The notes under the pieces were generated by a model. That model searched no databases. It was not told where the DNA came from and saw nothing but the letters and a program-made list of their open reading frames with translations. Below, piece after piece: positions 6,966 to 13,606 of a stretch of DNA of 13,606 nt; the stretch's first letter is position 1; the number at the start of each line of letters is the position of its first letter. The stretch comes from Clostridia bacterium (GTDB taxonomy: Bacteria; Bacillota; Peptococcia; DRI-13; DTU073). The DNA is taken from positions 1 through 13,606 of the forward strand of contig DUTO01000081.1 of the NCBI GenBank assembly GCA_012842035.1, given 5' to 3'. Made by a program: the position numbers and the translations under genes.

Positions 6966-8156
6966 TTAGAGAAAATATTTTCTTAAGTCCTCTACCTTAT
7001 CTAATTTCTCCCAAGGTAAATCTAGCTCTGTCCTGCCAAAATGTCCATACGCGGCTACCTGCTTATAAAGGGGACGACGTAAGTTTAAGCTTTGAATAAT
7101 TCCGGCCGGACGTAAGTCAAAAATTTCTTTAATCGCCGCTACTATTTGTTCTTCCTGCACCTTTCCTGTACCAAATGTATTAACCGTAATACTAACGGGG
7201 CGGGCTACCCCAATTGCATAAGCTAACTCTAATTCACACTTTTCGGCTAAACCGGCGGCCACAATATTTTTGGCTACATAGCGTGCCGCATAAGAAGCTG
7301 ACCGGTCAACTTTCGTGGGGTCTTTACCAGAAAAAGCACCACCACCATGACGAGCCATCCCTCCATAAGTATCCACAATAATTTTTCGCCCGGTGAGCCC
7401 GGAATCGCCCATGGGGCCACCAATTACAAATCTGCCGGTAGGATTAATTAAATATTTTGTTGTTTGGTCAATAAAGCCCTTTGGAACCACCGGAACAATT
7501 ACTTTTTCTAAAACGTCCTTTTTGATCTGCTCCAATTCTACATCAGGACTATGTTGTGCAGAAATAACAATAGTATCCACCCGTACCGGTTTACCAGCTT
7601 CATACTCTACGGTAACCTGTGACTTCCCATCAGGACGCAAATAAGGCAATATTCCCTGTTTACGTACTTCAGTAAGCCGGCGAACCAGTTTATGAGCTAA
7701 AGAAATATTAAGAGGCATATACTCAGGTGTTTCATTAGCTGCATAACCATACATCATCCCTTGATCCCCAGCTCCAAGTGTAGCTATTTCGGCTTCGCTC
7801 ATTTCTCCGGTTTTAACTTCCAAGGCCTGATTAACTCCTAAAGCAATATCAGGAGATTGTTCATCGATCGCTGTTAACACAGCACATGTACCACCATCAA
7901 AACCATATTTTGCTCGTGTATATCCAATCTCTTTCACTGTTTGGCGAACTAATTTAGCAATATCGACATAACAATCAGTAGTTATTTCGCCCATCACCAA
8001 AACAAGACCTGTGGTAACCGCTGTTTCACAGGCTACCCTAGCTAAAGGGTCTTTGCTTAAAATTTCATCTAAAATAGCATCAGAAATTTGGTCTGCTACT
8101 TTATCCGGATGACCTTCGGTAACAGATTCAGAAGTAAAAAGTTTTCTCACCAACAT
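6966..8156 (-). CDS. metK: S-adenosylmethionine synthetase
   Basis: Makes SAM from methionine and ATP in the cytosol. The 396 residues are full length. The three repeated alpha/beta domains show the family signatures: TEGHPDKVADQISDA at 13-27, GAGDQGMMYGYA at 128-139 and GGGAFSGKDPTKVDRSA at 271-287 (the phosphate-binding glycine-rich loop). ATG start has AAAGGAG a few bases upstream, formed partly by the last codons of coaBC, only three bases away. There is therefore no room for an S-box (SAM-I) riboswitch leader, unlike B. subtilis metK. Here it sits between coaBC and priA, an insertion relative to B. subtilis. Its product feeds RsmB and RlmN encoded downstream. A promoter for the next operon follows it. 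Confidence 0.98.
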   Translation of the reverse strand: MLVRKLFTSESVTEGHPDKVADQISDAILDEILSKDPLARVACETAVTTGLVLVMGEITTDCYVDIAKLVRQTVKEIGYTRAKYGFDGGTCAVLTAIDEQSPDIALGVNQALEVKTGEMSEAEIATLGAGDQGMMYGYAANETPEYMPLNISLAHKLVRRLTEVRKQGILPYLRPDGKSQVTVEYEAGKPVRVDTIVISAQHSPDVELEQIKKDVLEKVIVPVVPKGFIDQTTKYLINPTGRFVIGGPMGDSGLTGRKIIVDTYGGMARHGGGAFSGKDPTKVDRSASYAARYVAKNIVAAGLAEKCELELAYAIGVARPVSITVNTFGTGKVQEEQIVAAIKEIFDLRPAGIIQSLNLRRPLYKQVAAYGHFGRTELDLPWEKLDKVEDLRKYFL

Positions 8157-8159
8157 TTG

Positions 8160-9362
8160 TCACTCCTTTGCTTGCCTTTTCTTAATTATTTCCTGAAAGA
8201 TATGCTTGGCCACATCGTCTTTACTCATTTTTCCTAAGCTCTTAACCTGCCCCTCAGGAAAAACAAAAGAAACAATATTGGTATCCCCGGCAAAACCTGC
8301 CCCCTCTTGTGTAACGTCATTAGCTACAATAAAGTCAAGGTTTTTTTGCCTTGCCTTTTCCGCCGCTTGAGCCAACATCTTTTCTGTTTCGGCAGCAAAA
8401 CCTACTAAAATTTGTTCTTTTTTCTTTTTTCCTAATTCGGCCAGAATATCCGGATTTCGGCTTAACTCTAATAGCAAATCTCCAGATTGTTTTTTTATTT
8501 TTTCCCTGCTTTGTGTCTTAGGTCGATAATCAGCAACAGCCGCCGTTTTAATAATTACCTGACAATCTTCCCAGTGAGCCAAAACTGCCCGGTACATTTC
8601 TTGGGCAGTTTCAATCATCAGTCGCTTTACTCCGGGAAAAGGTTGTATTTCCGTAGGGCCACTAATCAAAAGAACTTCTGCTCCTAATAAATAAGCTTGT
8701 TTAGCTACCGCATAACCCATCCGCCCCGAACTCCTATTCGACAAAAATCGCACAGGGTCTAAAGGCTCCCTTGTCGGCCCGGCCGTAACTAAAACTTTTA
8801 TATCCCGCAAAGGTTTTTCTGGAAATAACAATTCGGCTGCTTTGGCTAAAACAATTTCGAGTTCTATTAAACGCCCTTGTCCCATTGTGCCACATGCCAA
8901 AGCACCATAACCAGGACCAACAAAAACATAACCCCGTTCCTTTAAACTAGCAATGTTTTCCTGCACCAGAGTATTTACATACATCTGATGGTTCATCGCC
9001 GGAGCAAAAAGAACCGGAGCTTTGGTGGCCATAATTGTGGTTGTTAAAAAGTCATCGGCTAAACCGGCACGAACCTTACCGATTAAATTAGCTGTCGCCG
9101 GTACGACCATGACCAAATCGGCGGCTTCTGCCAAGCCGATATGTTCGACATTCCACTTGTGAGGCTCGGCAAACAACTCCGTAATTACCGGATTTTGCGA
9201 AAGAGTTCTTAAAGTAAGTGGTGTTAAAAACTTTTGGGCTGACTCAGTCAGCACACAATGTACATCAGCACCTTTTTTCTTTAACTTACTAACCAGGTCA
9301 ATTGCTTTATAAGCAGCAATACTACCTGTAATTCCTACCACCACACACTTATCTTTAAACAC
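8160..9362 (-). CDS. coaBC: Bifunctional phosphopantothenoylcysteine decarboxylase / phosphopantothenate-cysteine ligase
   Basis: Two consecutive steps of CoA synthesis: CoaB joins cysteine to 4'-phosphopantothenate, CoaC decarboxylates the product. The 400-residue fusion is normal. The N-terminal FMN-dependent CoaC domain (about 1-180) has GITGSIAAYK, catalytic H74 (NVEH), PAMN at 121-124 and flap C157 (ACGTMGQGR). The C-terminal CoaB domain has VTAGPTREPLDPVRFLSNRSSG (N209), AAVADYRP at 274-281 and K288, aligning one residue short of E. coli H75, N125, C158, N210 and K289. GTG start has GGAGG eight bases upstream, overlapping the gap after rpoZ. Both active sites look intact. Confidence 0.97.
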   Translation of the reverse strand: MFKDKCVVVGITGSIAAYKAIDLVSKLKKKGADVHCVLTESAQKFLTPLTLRTLSQNPVITELFAEPHKWNVEHIGLAEAADLVMVVPATANLIGKVRAGLADDFLTTTIMATKAPVLFAPAMNHQMYVNTLVQENIASLKERGYVFVGPGYGALACGTMGQGRLIELEIVLAKAAELLFPEKPLRDIKVLVTAGPTREPLDPVRFLSNRSSGRMGYAVAKQAYLLGAEVLLISGPTEIQPFPGVKRLMIETAQEMYRAVLAHWEDCQVIIKTAAVADYRPKTQSREKIKKQSGDLLLELSRNPDILAELGKKKKEQILVGFAAETEKMLAQAAEKARQKNLDFIVANDVTQEGAGFAGDTNIVSFVFPEGQVKSLGKMSKDDVAKHIFQEIIKKRQAKE

Positions 9363-9376
9363 TAGTCGTTCCTCCC

Positions 9377-9592
9377 CTATTTAATACCACCCTTAACGAT
9401 TGTTACCTTTATTTTACCTTCAGCAATTTCCTGCATCGCCAAACTCACAGGCTTGACTTTTTTTTGTGCTAATCCTTCTACACGAGGAGTATCTCCATCC
9501 GTCAATTGTCTAGCTCTTCTTGCCGTAGCTGCTACTAACGCATATTTAGAATCTAAATTCGTCATCATTTTATCTAAACAAGGTTGTTCCAC
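9377..9592 (-). CDS. rpoZ: RNA polymerase omega subunit
   Basis: 71-residue omega subunit, which binds the beta-prime C-terminus and helps RNA polymerase assembly. The conserved N-terminal segment QPCLDKMMTNLDSKYALVAATARRARQL and the later KPVSLAMQEIAEGKIKV (matching the family's K-P-V-x-x-A-x-x-E-I-x-x-G-K) identify it. The only usable start upstream of the conserved part is GTG at 9592; the frame is closed by TGA two codons earlier. GGAGG lies inside the last codons of gmk but twelve bases from this GTG, which is long. The same site is ideally placed for an out-of-frame ATG at 9599 (see separate entry). It follows gmk as in most Firmicutes. Confidence 0.95.
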   Translation of the reverse strand: MEQPCLDKMMTNLDSKYALVAATARRARQLTDGDTPRVEGLAQKKVKPVSLAMQEIAEGKIKVTIVKGGIK

Positions 9593-9599
9593 TACTCAT
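9570..9599 (-). other. Out-of-frame nine-codon ORF overlapping the rpoZ start
   Basis: ATG at 9599 overlaps the gmk stop as TGATG and sits five bases after the AAAGGAGG site. It reads MSSGTTLFR then TAA at 9572-9570, in a different frame from rpoZ, whose GTG begins inside it at 9592. By spacing alone a ribosome should prefer this ATG. It may be a short decoy or coupling ORF that limits omega synthesis, or may simply be an accident of the overlapping gene junction. No independent evidence of translation. Confidence 0.3.
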
Positions 9600-10231
9600 C
9601 AAAACCTCCTTTCTTTATTTAAAAATAATTTCCGTTCTGACCACTCTAAGCGTATAGTACGACATCTTTCCGCAACAATAATGGCTCGCAGCTTCTCTAC
9701 CGCTTCCTCAACAAAGTCATTAACCACAACATAGTCATATTCCTGCAGATGACCTATTTCTACTTCTGCTTGCTTTAATCTTTTTTGAACCTCAGCTTCA
9801 TTTTCCGTACCACGCGAAGTAATCCTTCTTACCAATTCCTCATGAGAAGGGGGTACTAAAAAAATAAAGACACCTGTAGGCCATTTAGCTTTTACCTGTA
9901 ACGCCCCTTGTACATCAATTTCTAAAAGACAGTCCTGCCCTTGTTGCAAGATTTTTTGCACATAGACAAGAGGTGTTCCGTAATAATTATCAAAAACCTT
10001 AGCCCATTCTAAAAAAGCCTTCTTTTTAATTAACTCTAAAAACTTTTCCCGGGTGTAAAAAAAATATTCTCTACCTTCTTTTTCCCCGCTTCGTGCTTTT
10101 CTAGTAGTGGCTGAAGTAGATAAAACCAGGTCATCATATTTTTCCAATAAAGCACGACAAACCGTACCTTTACCTACCCCAGAAGGTCCGGAAATTATAA
10201 TTAAGTTGCCTTTGTTTTTCTGCAAACTCAT
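9599..10231 (-). CDS. gmk: Guanylate kinase
   Basis: Phosphorylates GMP (and dGMP) to GDP with ATP, an essential step of guanine nucleotide synthesis. The P-loop ISGPSGVGKGT begins about 13 residues from the chosen start. The GMP-binding region STSATTRKARSGEKEGREYFF and the lid segment RITSRGTENEAEVQKRL follow, and DYVVVND lies near the C-terminus, all canonical. With ATG 10231 the protein is 210 residues, usual for the family. Two GTG codons just upstream (10243, 10240) are also possible: GTG 10243 has GGAG at ten bases, while ATG 10231 has only a GGTGA-like site about five bases away. The start is therefore uncertain by four codons. It lies between remA and rpoZ, as in B. subtilis. Confidence 0.97.
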   Translation of the reverse strand: MSLQKNKGNLIIISGPSGVGKGTVCRALLEKYDDLVLSTSATTRKARSGEKEGREYFFYTREKFLELIKKKAFLEWAKVFDNYYGTPLVYVQKILQQGQDCLLEIDVQGALQVKAKWPTGVFIFLVPPSHEELVRRITSRGTENEAEVQKRLKQAEVEIGHLQEYDYVVVNDFVEEAVEKLRAIIVAERCRTIRLEWSERKLFLNKERRF

Positions 10232-10283
10232 CCTTTTCACCACTTATCTTTTTCTCCACTAAAAATCACTCTCTGGAATTTAC

Positions 10284-10556
10284 TTATGAAACAGTTTCTT
10301 CGTTTAGAGGCGTCTCTTTAGTATTTAAGCGATGGGCTACCGTTTCCGGTTGAACTGCAGAAAGCACCACGTGACTACTGTCCATAATTACTACCGCCCT
10401 GGTTCGACGTCCATAAGTAGCATCAATCAATAAGCCTTGGTCTCTGGCCTCCTGAATAATTCTTTTAATCGGAGCCGATTCAGGACTAACAATGGCCACA
10501 ATTCTATTGGCAACCACAATATTGCCAAATCCGATATTAATCAATTTAATTTCCAT
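10284..10556 (-). CDS. remA: Extracellular matrix regulator RemA (DUF370 family)
   Basis: Ninety-residue member of the DUF370/RemA family, recognised by MEIKLINIGFGNIVVANRIVAIVSPESAPIKR at the start and the basic segment ATYGRRTRAVVIMDSSHVVLSA in the middle. In B. subtilis RemA is a ring-forming DNA-binding protein that activates biofilm matrix and osmoprotection genes; the conserved arginines in YGRRTR (about 69-74) are consistent with DNA contact. Whether it controls matrix in this organism is inference, since homologues occur in Firmicutes without known biofilm operons. ATG start has a strong GAGGGGG about eight bases upstream. It sits between yicC and gmk, the standard Firmicutes position. 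The last ten or so residues after HRL are family-variable. Confidence 0.93.
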   Translation of the reverse strand: MEIKLINIGFGNIVVANRIVAIVSPESAPIKRIIQEARDQGLLIDATYGRRTRAVVIMDSSHVVLSAVQPETVAHRLNTKETPLNEETVS

Positions 10557-10570
10557 TTTTAACCCCCTCT

Positions 10571-11446
10571 TTATTCAATATTTTGTACCTGTTCCCTTAT
10601 CTTTTCTAATTCACTTTTTAACGCCACCACTGCTTGTGTTATCTCTAAGTCATTCGCCTTAGAACCAATCGTGTTCACTTCCCGATTAATTTCCTGGAGT
10701 AAAAAATCGAGTTGCCGACCTACCGGCGTATCTGCTTCCAAGCTTTGTGTTAACTGGATAAAGTGACTATCAAGTCTCACTAACTCCTCATCAATATTGC
10801 ACTTATCAGCGAACAAAGCTAATTCTAACATTAAGCGGTCTTCATCTATTTGCTCTGCAGTTAAAAATTCTGCTAAACGTGTCACTAATTTTTCGTGATA
10901 ATTTTTCACTACTTGTGGGCTTTTTTCTAAAATTTCACTATGAATTTGCTGCATTACCCGGATCCGTTGCTCTAAATCTTCTTTAAGTTTCTCTCCCTCT
11001 TTTTCTCTCATCTGTAATAAAGCAGCTACAGCTTCTTGCAAAGCCGGTTCGATATCTTGCCAAAGATGTTCCGCTTCTTCTGTTTCACATAAAGCAAGAA
11101 CTTCAGGGAACTTAGCTATTTGCACAACGTCAACTTCACAAGGAATTTCGGTAATTGCTGCCAATTCTTTCAGAGCCTTATAATATGCCAGGGCCAACTC
11201 TTTGTCAACTTGAAATTCACACTGTTTCTGTCCAGTATCTTCCAGCCTAATAAACACCTCAAAGTGACCACGCGAAAAATGATTTAAAACAAATCTCCTC
11301 ACATTTTCCTCTAACAAAACATATTGACTGGGCAACCTAACCTTTACTTCACCATAACGGCTATTAACAGATTTAATTTCAACAATTACTTCTTTCCACT
11401 CACCCTTATGTTCACCACGACCAAAGCCCGTCATACTTCTTAACAA
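10571..11446 (-). CDS. yicC: YicC/YloC family endoribonuclease
   Basis: 291-residue member of the YicC family. The N-terminus MLRSMTGFGRGEHKGEW and IKSVNSRYGEVKVRLP match the YicC_N domain, and the C-terminus LDFLLQEINREVNTIGSKANDLEITQAVVALKSELEKIREQVQN is the strongly conserved DUF1732 end. E. coli YicC is reported as an endoribonuclease linked to small-RNA decay; the B. subtilis homologue is YloC. Start is TTG 11446, with AAGGAGAG eight bases upstream. The ATG four codons later (SMTGFG) lies 20 bases from that site and looks worse, and family members often start with three or four residues before MTGFG. It follows the dapL gene by 20 bases, and remA follows by 14. Confidence 0.92.
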   Translation of the reverse strand: MLRSMTGFGRGEHKGEWKEVIVEIKSVNSRYGEVKVRLPSQYVLLEENVRRFVLNHFSRGHFEVFIRLEDTGQKQCEFQVDKELALAYYKALKELAAITEIPCEVDVVQIAKFPEVLALCETEEAEHLWQDIEPALQEAVAALLQMREKEGEKLKEDLEQRIRVMQQIHSEILEKSPQVVKNYHEKLVTRLAEFLTAEQIDEDRLMLELALFADKCNIDEELVRLDSHFIQLTQSLEADTPVGRQLDFLLQEINREVNTIGSKANDLEITQAVVALKSELEKIREQVQNIE

Positions 11447-11466
11447 AATTTAATCTCTCCTTAAAT

Positions 11467-12639
11467 TTATTCAAACTCGACTTTCCCTAAGTTTTCTTCC
11501 AAACGACGTAAACCTTCTTTAATTCTTTCTTCGGGTATCGTAATCGAAATCCGAAAATAACCTTCACCATATTGACCATAACCACTACCCGGTGTAATAA
11601 TCACTCCGGCTTGATCTAAAACATATTCCGTAAAAGAAGCCGAAGTAAAGCCTTTTGGTACAGGTGCCCAAATATAAAAAGTGCCTTGAGGCTTAGCTAG
11701 CTGCCAACCCATTCTATTAAAACCGTCAATCATCATATTTCTTCTCTGTTCATAAATACCGCATAATTCTCGCACCTGGTTTTGGCAAGCAGTTAACCCT
11801 TTAATCGCTGCATATTGAATGGCCTGAAATTGACCGGAATCAAGATTGGATTTTATCCGGCCTAAACATTCTACAACATCACGTCTTCCGGCGGCCCAAC
11901 CGATACGCCATCCCGTCATATTAAAAGGCTTGGAAAGAGAACCAAATTCAATTCCTACCTCTTTAGCCCCCGGAATTTCCAAAAAACTAACCGGACGGTA
12001 ACCATCATAAGCTATCTCCGTATAAGCTGCATCATGACACACAATAATTTCGTACTTTTTCGCAAACTCGACCACTTCCTCAAAAAACTTACGGTCAGCT
12101 ACAGCCCCGGTAGGATTGTTTGGATAATTTAAAAACATCAATTTCGCTTTTCTCGCTACTTTTTCCGGAATTTTAGTTAAATCCGGGAGAAAATCATTTT
12201 CTGCTAATAAAGGCATTAGATGAGATTCTCCTCCGGCCAAGAGGGTTCCAATACCATAAACAGGATAACCTGGGTCCGGAACAAGATTAACATCACCCGG
12301 ATCAATATAACAAAAACTAATATAGCCAATCCCTTCTTTAGAACCAATTAAAGTAACTACTTCTTCCCGCGGGTCAAGTTCTACACCATGAGTCTCTTGA
12401 TAATATTCACTAACGGCCTCACGAAAAGCCAATAAACCTACCGAAGTAGGATAGCGATGGTTAGCCGGATTATGAGCTTGTCGGCAAAGTTCTTCCACAA
12501 TCGGCTGCGGAGTAGGTAAATCCGGATCCCCAATCCCAAAACTAATAATATCAATACCCTTTTCCTCAGCCTCCTCTATCTTTTTTTCAATTCTGGCAAA
12601 TAAATACGGAGGTAATTTTTTAATTCTTGTTGCTTGCAC
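11467..12639 (-). CDS. dapL: LL-diaminopimelate aminotransferase (DapL type)
   Basis: Class I PLP aminotransferase, most likely LL-DAP aminotransferase, which converts tetrahydrodipicolinate directly to LL-DAP with glutamate as donor, bypassing the succinylase and acetylase routes. Counting from the GTG at 12648, visible motifs are LPPYLFARIEKK (12-23), SFGIGDPDLPTP (36-47), PDPGYPVY, NYPNNPTG (174-181), D206 and Y209, and the PLP-lysine motif SLSKPFNMTGWRIG with K240. Three start codons are close: GTG 12648, TTG 12645 and GTG 12639. The AAGGAAAGGG site is eight bases from GTG 12639, giving MQATRIKKLPPYLF, the typical clostridial start, so I chose that (390 residues). Adjacent dapF, which uses its product, supports the specific call; another aminotransferase specificity cannot be excluded. 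Confidence 0.85.
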   Translation of the reverse strand: MQATRIKKLPPYLFARIEKKIEEAEEKGIDIISFGIGDPDLPTPQPIVEELCRQAHNPANHRYPTSVGLLAFREAVSEYYQETHGVELDPREEVVTLIGSKEGIGYISFCYIDPGDVNLVPDPGYPVYGIGTLLAGGESHLMPLLAENDFLPDLTKIPEKVARKAKLMFLNYPNNPTGAVADRKFFEEVVEFAKKYEIIVCHDAAYTEIAYDGYRPVSFLEIPGAKEVGIEFGSLSKPFNMTGWRIGWAAGRRDVVECLGRIKSNLDSGQFQAIQYAAIKGLTACQNQVRELCGIYEQRRNMMIDGFNRMGWQLAKPQGTFYIWAPVPKGFTSASFTEYVLDQAGVIITPGSGYGQYGEGYFRISITIPEERIKEGLRRLEENLGKVEFE

Positions 12640-12679
12640 AATCAACACCCTTTCCTTAAAATACTCTAGTTCCTTTATT

Positions 12680-12708
12680 AATTATCTACCCTGGATTAAA
12701 TGATAATT
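12680..12708. other. AT-rich dyad AATTATC-N15-GATAATT upstream of dapL
   Basis: Seven-base perfect inverted repeat inside the short gap between dapF and dapL, ending about 40 bases before the dapL start. No -35/-10 pair stands out with it. It could be an operator or a weak RNA stem, but AT-rich dyads of this size also arise by chance. Confidence 0.2.
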
Positions 12709-12713
12709 TATTT

Positions 12714-12737
12714 CTTGTTTAATTTTACCTAAACAAG
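12714..12737 (-). other. Stem-loop CTTGTTTA/TAAACAAG spanning the dapF stop
   Basis: Eight-base perfect inverted repeat with an eight-base loop; the dapF TAA (12727-12725) falls in the loop. On the minus-strand transcript it is followed by AAATAAATT, not a U-run, so it does not look like an intrinsic terminator. It may slow or protect the mRNA at the dapF-dapL junction. Stem is A/U-rich and weak. Confidence 0.3.
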
Positions 12738-13573
12738 CTTTTATCTTCAACTTTACCGGAAAAAACATTCGCGGCCGGACCGGTCATATAAACATGATTA
12801 TTCACGGCCCATTCTATAATTAAAGTTCCTCCGGGCAAATGTATTTTAGCCTTACGCTTTGTTCTTTTATTTAGAACTGCCGCTACTAAAGAAGCACACG
12901 CTCCCGTACCACAAGCCAAAGTTAACCCGGCTCCTCTTTCCCAAACCCTCATTTTTATTTCTTGGTCATTAAGCACCTCTAAAAAATGGACATTCGTTTT
13001 TTGGGGAAAAACTGCATGCGTTTCTAAAGCAGGGCCATACTTTTCAATAGCTACCTTACTCACATCATCAACCAAAACGACACAATGAGGCACTCCCATT
13101 AACAGAGCCGTCACATAAACAATCTTGTCCAAAACAGTTAAAGGTTCATGAAGAGCCTGTCCTGCCGGGCCTAACATTGGTATCGCACTTCTTTCTAAAA
13201 CAGGTTCACCCATATCGACTGTAATTCCCGTTAATTTATTCTGCTCAAAAACAAGCCGTGGAGTCATTATCCCGGCAAGTGTTTCTACCGTAAATATTTC
13301 TTTGTTCACCAAACCTCGTTCATAAGCATAACGAGCAAAACAGCGGATACCATTACCACACATTTCGGCTTCACTACCATCAGAATTAATAATCCGCATT
13401 TTCAGGTCGGCTTTGTCAGAAGGCAAAACTAAAATCAATCCATCGGCCCCGATCCCAAAATGCCGATCACATAATTTAGCCGCTGTCTTTAATAAATCGG
13501 CCGGAAGCTTTTCTTTAAACCCATCAACCAGAATAAAGTCATTCCCTAGTCCGTGCATTTTTGTAAAATTCAA
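12725..13573 (-). CDS. dapF: Diaminopimelate epimerase
   Basis: PLP-independent racemase converting LL-diaminopimelate to meso-diaminopimelate for peptidoglycan and lysine. The 282 residues are full length. Two-base catalysis uses C72 (AEMCGNGIRCFARY) and C221 (LACGTGACAS), both present with their glycine-rich contexts; NFTKMHGLGNDF is the conserved N-terminus. The start is TTG 13573: an in-frame TAA lies seven codons upstream, and starting at the later ATG (residue 6) would cut into the conserved strand. No convincing Shine-Dalgarno precedes the TTG (upstream bases read CCTTGAATTATGG), so expression may be weak or coupled to something to the right. Only 33 bases remain upstream, too few to identify a promoter or the previous gene. 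DapL, downstream, makes its substrate. Confidence 0.96.
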   Translation of the reverse strand: MNFTKMHGLGNDFILVDGFKEKLPADLLKTAAKLCDRHFGIGADGLILVLPSDKADLKMRIINSDGSEAEMCGNGIRCFARYAYERGLVNKEIFTVETLAGIMTPRLVFEQNKLTGITVDMGEPVLERSAIPMLGPAGQALHEPLTVLDKIVYVTALLMGVPHCVVLVDDVSKVAIEKYGPALETHAVFPQKTNVHFLEVLNDQEIKMRVWERGAGLTLACGTGACASLVAAVLNKRTKRKAKIHLPGGTLIIEWAVNNHVYMTGPAANVFSGKVEDKSLFR

Positions 13574-13606
13574 CCATAATTCAAGGATTATTTATTTGCA
13601 TACATA

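Noticed and set aside
8400..8515. Poly-T stretches on the plus strand in coaBC as terminators
   Set aside because: They encode lysine-rich segments of CoaB on the minus strand and have no adjacent G+C-rich stem.
9453..9734. 93-codon plus-strand open frame across rpoZ and gmk
   Set aside because: It spans two well-supported genes on the other strand, with no start signal or recognisable protein features.
1..13606. CRISPR array, mobile element, defence or toxin-antitoxin system
   Set aside because: No spaced direct repeats, transposase or integrase motifs, tRNA or attachment-like duplications were seen; every gene belongs to a conserved housekeeping family.

Overview
This is a compact stretch of housekeeping genes from a bacterial chromosome. 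All fourteen complete genes, and a fifteenth cut off by the left edge, lie on the minus strand, so transcription runs right to left. The order yicC-remA-gmk-rpoZ-coaBC-(metK)-priA-def-fmt-(DUF116)-(Zn peptidase)-rsmB-rlmN matches the well-known Bacillus subtilis cluster yloC-remA-gmk-rpoZ-coaBC-priA-def-fmt-rsmB-rlmN, with three extra genes inserted and a lysine/diaminopimelate pair (dapF, LL-DAP aminotransferase) placed upstream. RemA, strong AGGAGG-type ribosome binding sites, frequent GTG/TTG starts, a DUF116 protein, a YugP-type Zn peptidase and a DapL-type aminotransferase together suggest a Firmicute of class Clostridia, probably Peptococcaceae-like. The DNA is AT-rich, roughly 40% G+C judged by eye. 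I cannot name the species.

Layout in the direction of transcription: (1) dapF and dapL (13573-11467) for meso-diaminopimelate, used in cell wall and lysine; (2) yicC, remA, gmk, rpoZ, coaBC, metK (11446-6966), covering RNA turnover, matrix regulation, GMP phosphorylation, RNA polymerase omega, CoA synthesis and SAM synthesis; (3) a 146-base gap holding the one convincing promoter (extended -10 near 6846-6854) and a small dyad; (4) priA, def, fmt, DUF116, Zn peptidase, rsmB, rlmN (6813-1), covering replication restart, initiator-Met formylation and deformylation, and rRNA methylation. Within blocks 2 and 4 spacings run from 26-base overlaps to a 52-base gap (40 if gmk starts at its upstream GTG), which points to polycistronic transcription and in places translational coupling.

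Functional links are visible. DapL makes LL-DAP and DapF epimerises it to meso-DAP. Fmt formylates Met-tRNA and Def removes the formyl group. MetK makes the SAM that RsmB and RlmN use. No stretch above about 150 bases lacks a gene. I saw no tRNA, rRNA, CRISPR array, insertion sequence, prophage or toxin-antitoxin genes, no riboswitch, and no clear intrinsic terminator (G+C-rich stem plus U-run). I do not see a new biological system here. The least understood item is the membrane-anchored, cysteine-rich DUF116 protein and its neighbour, the membrane Zn peptidase. The other points of interest are start-site and regulatory details.
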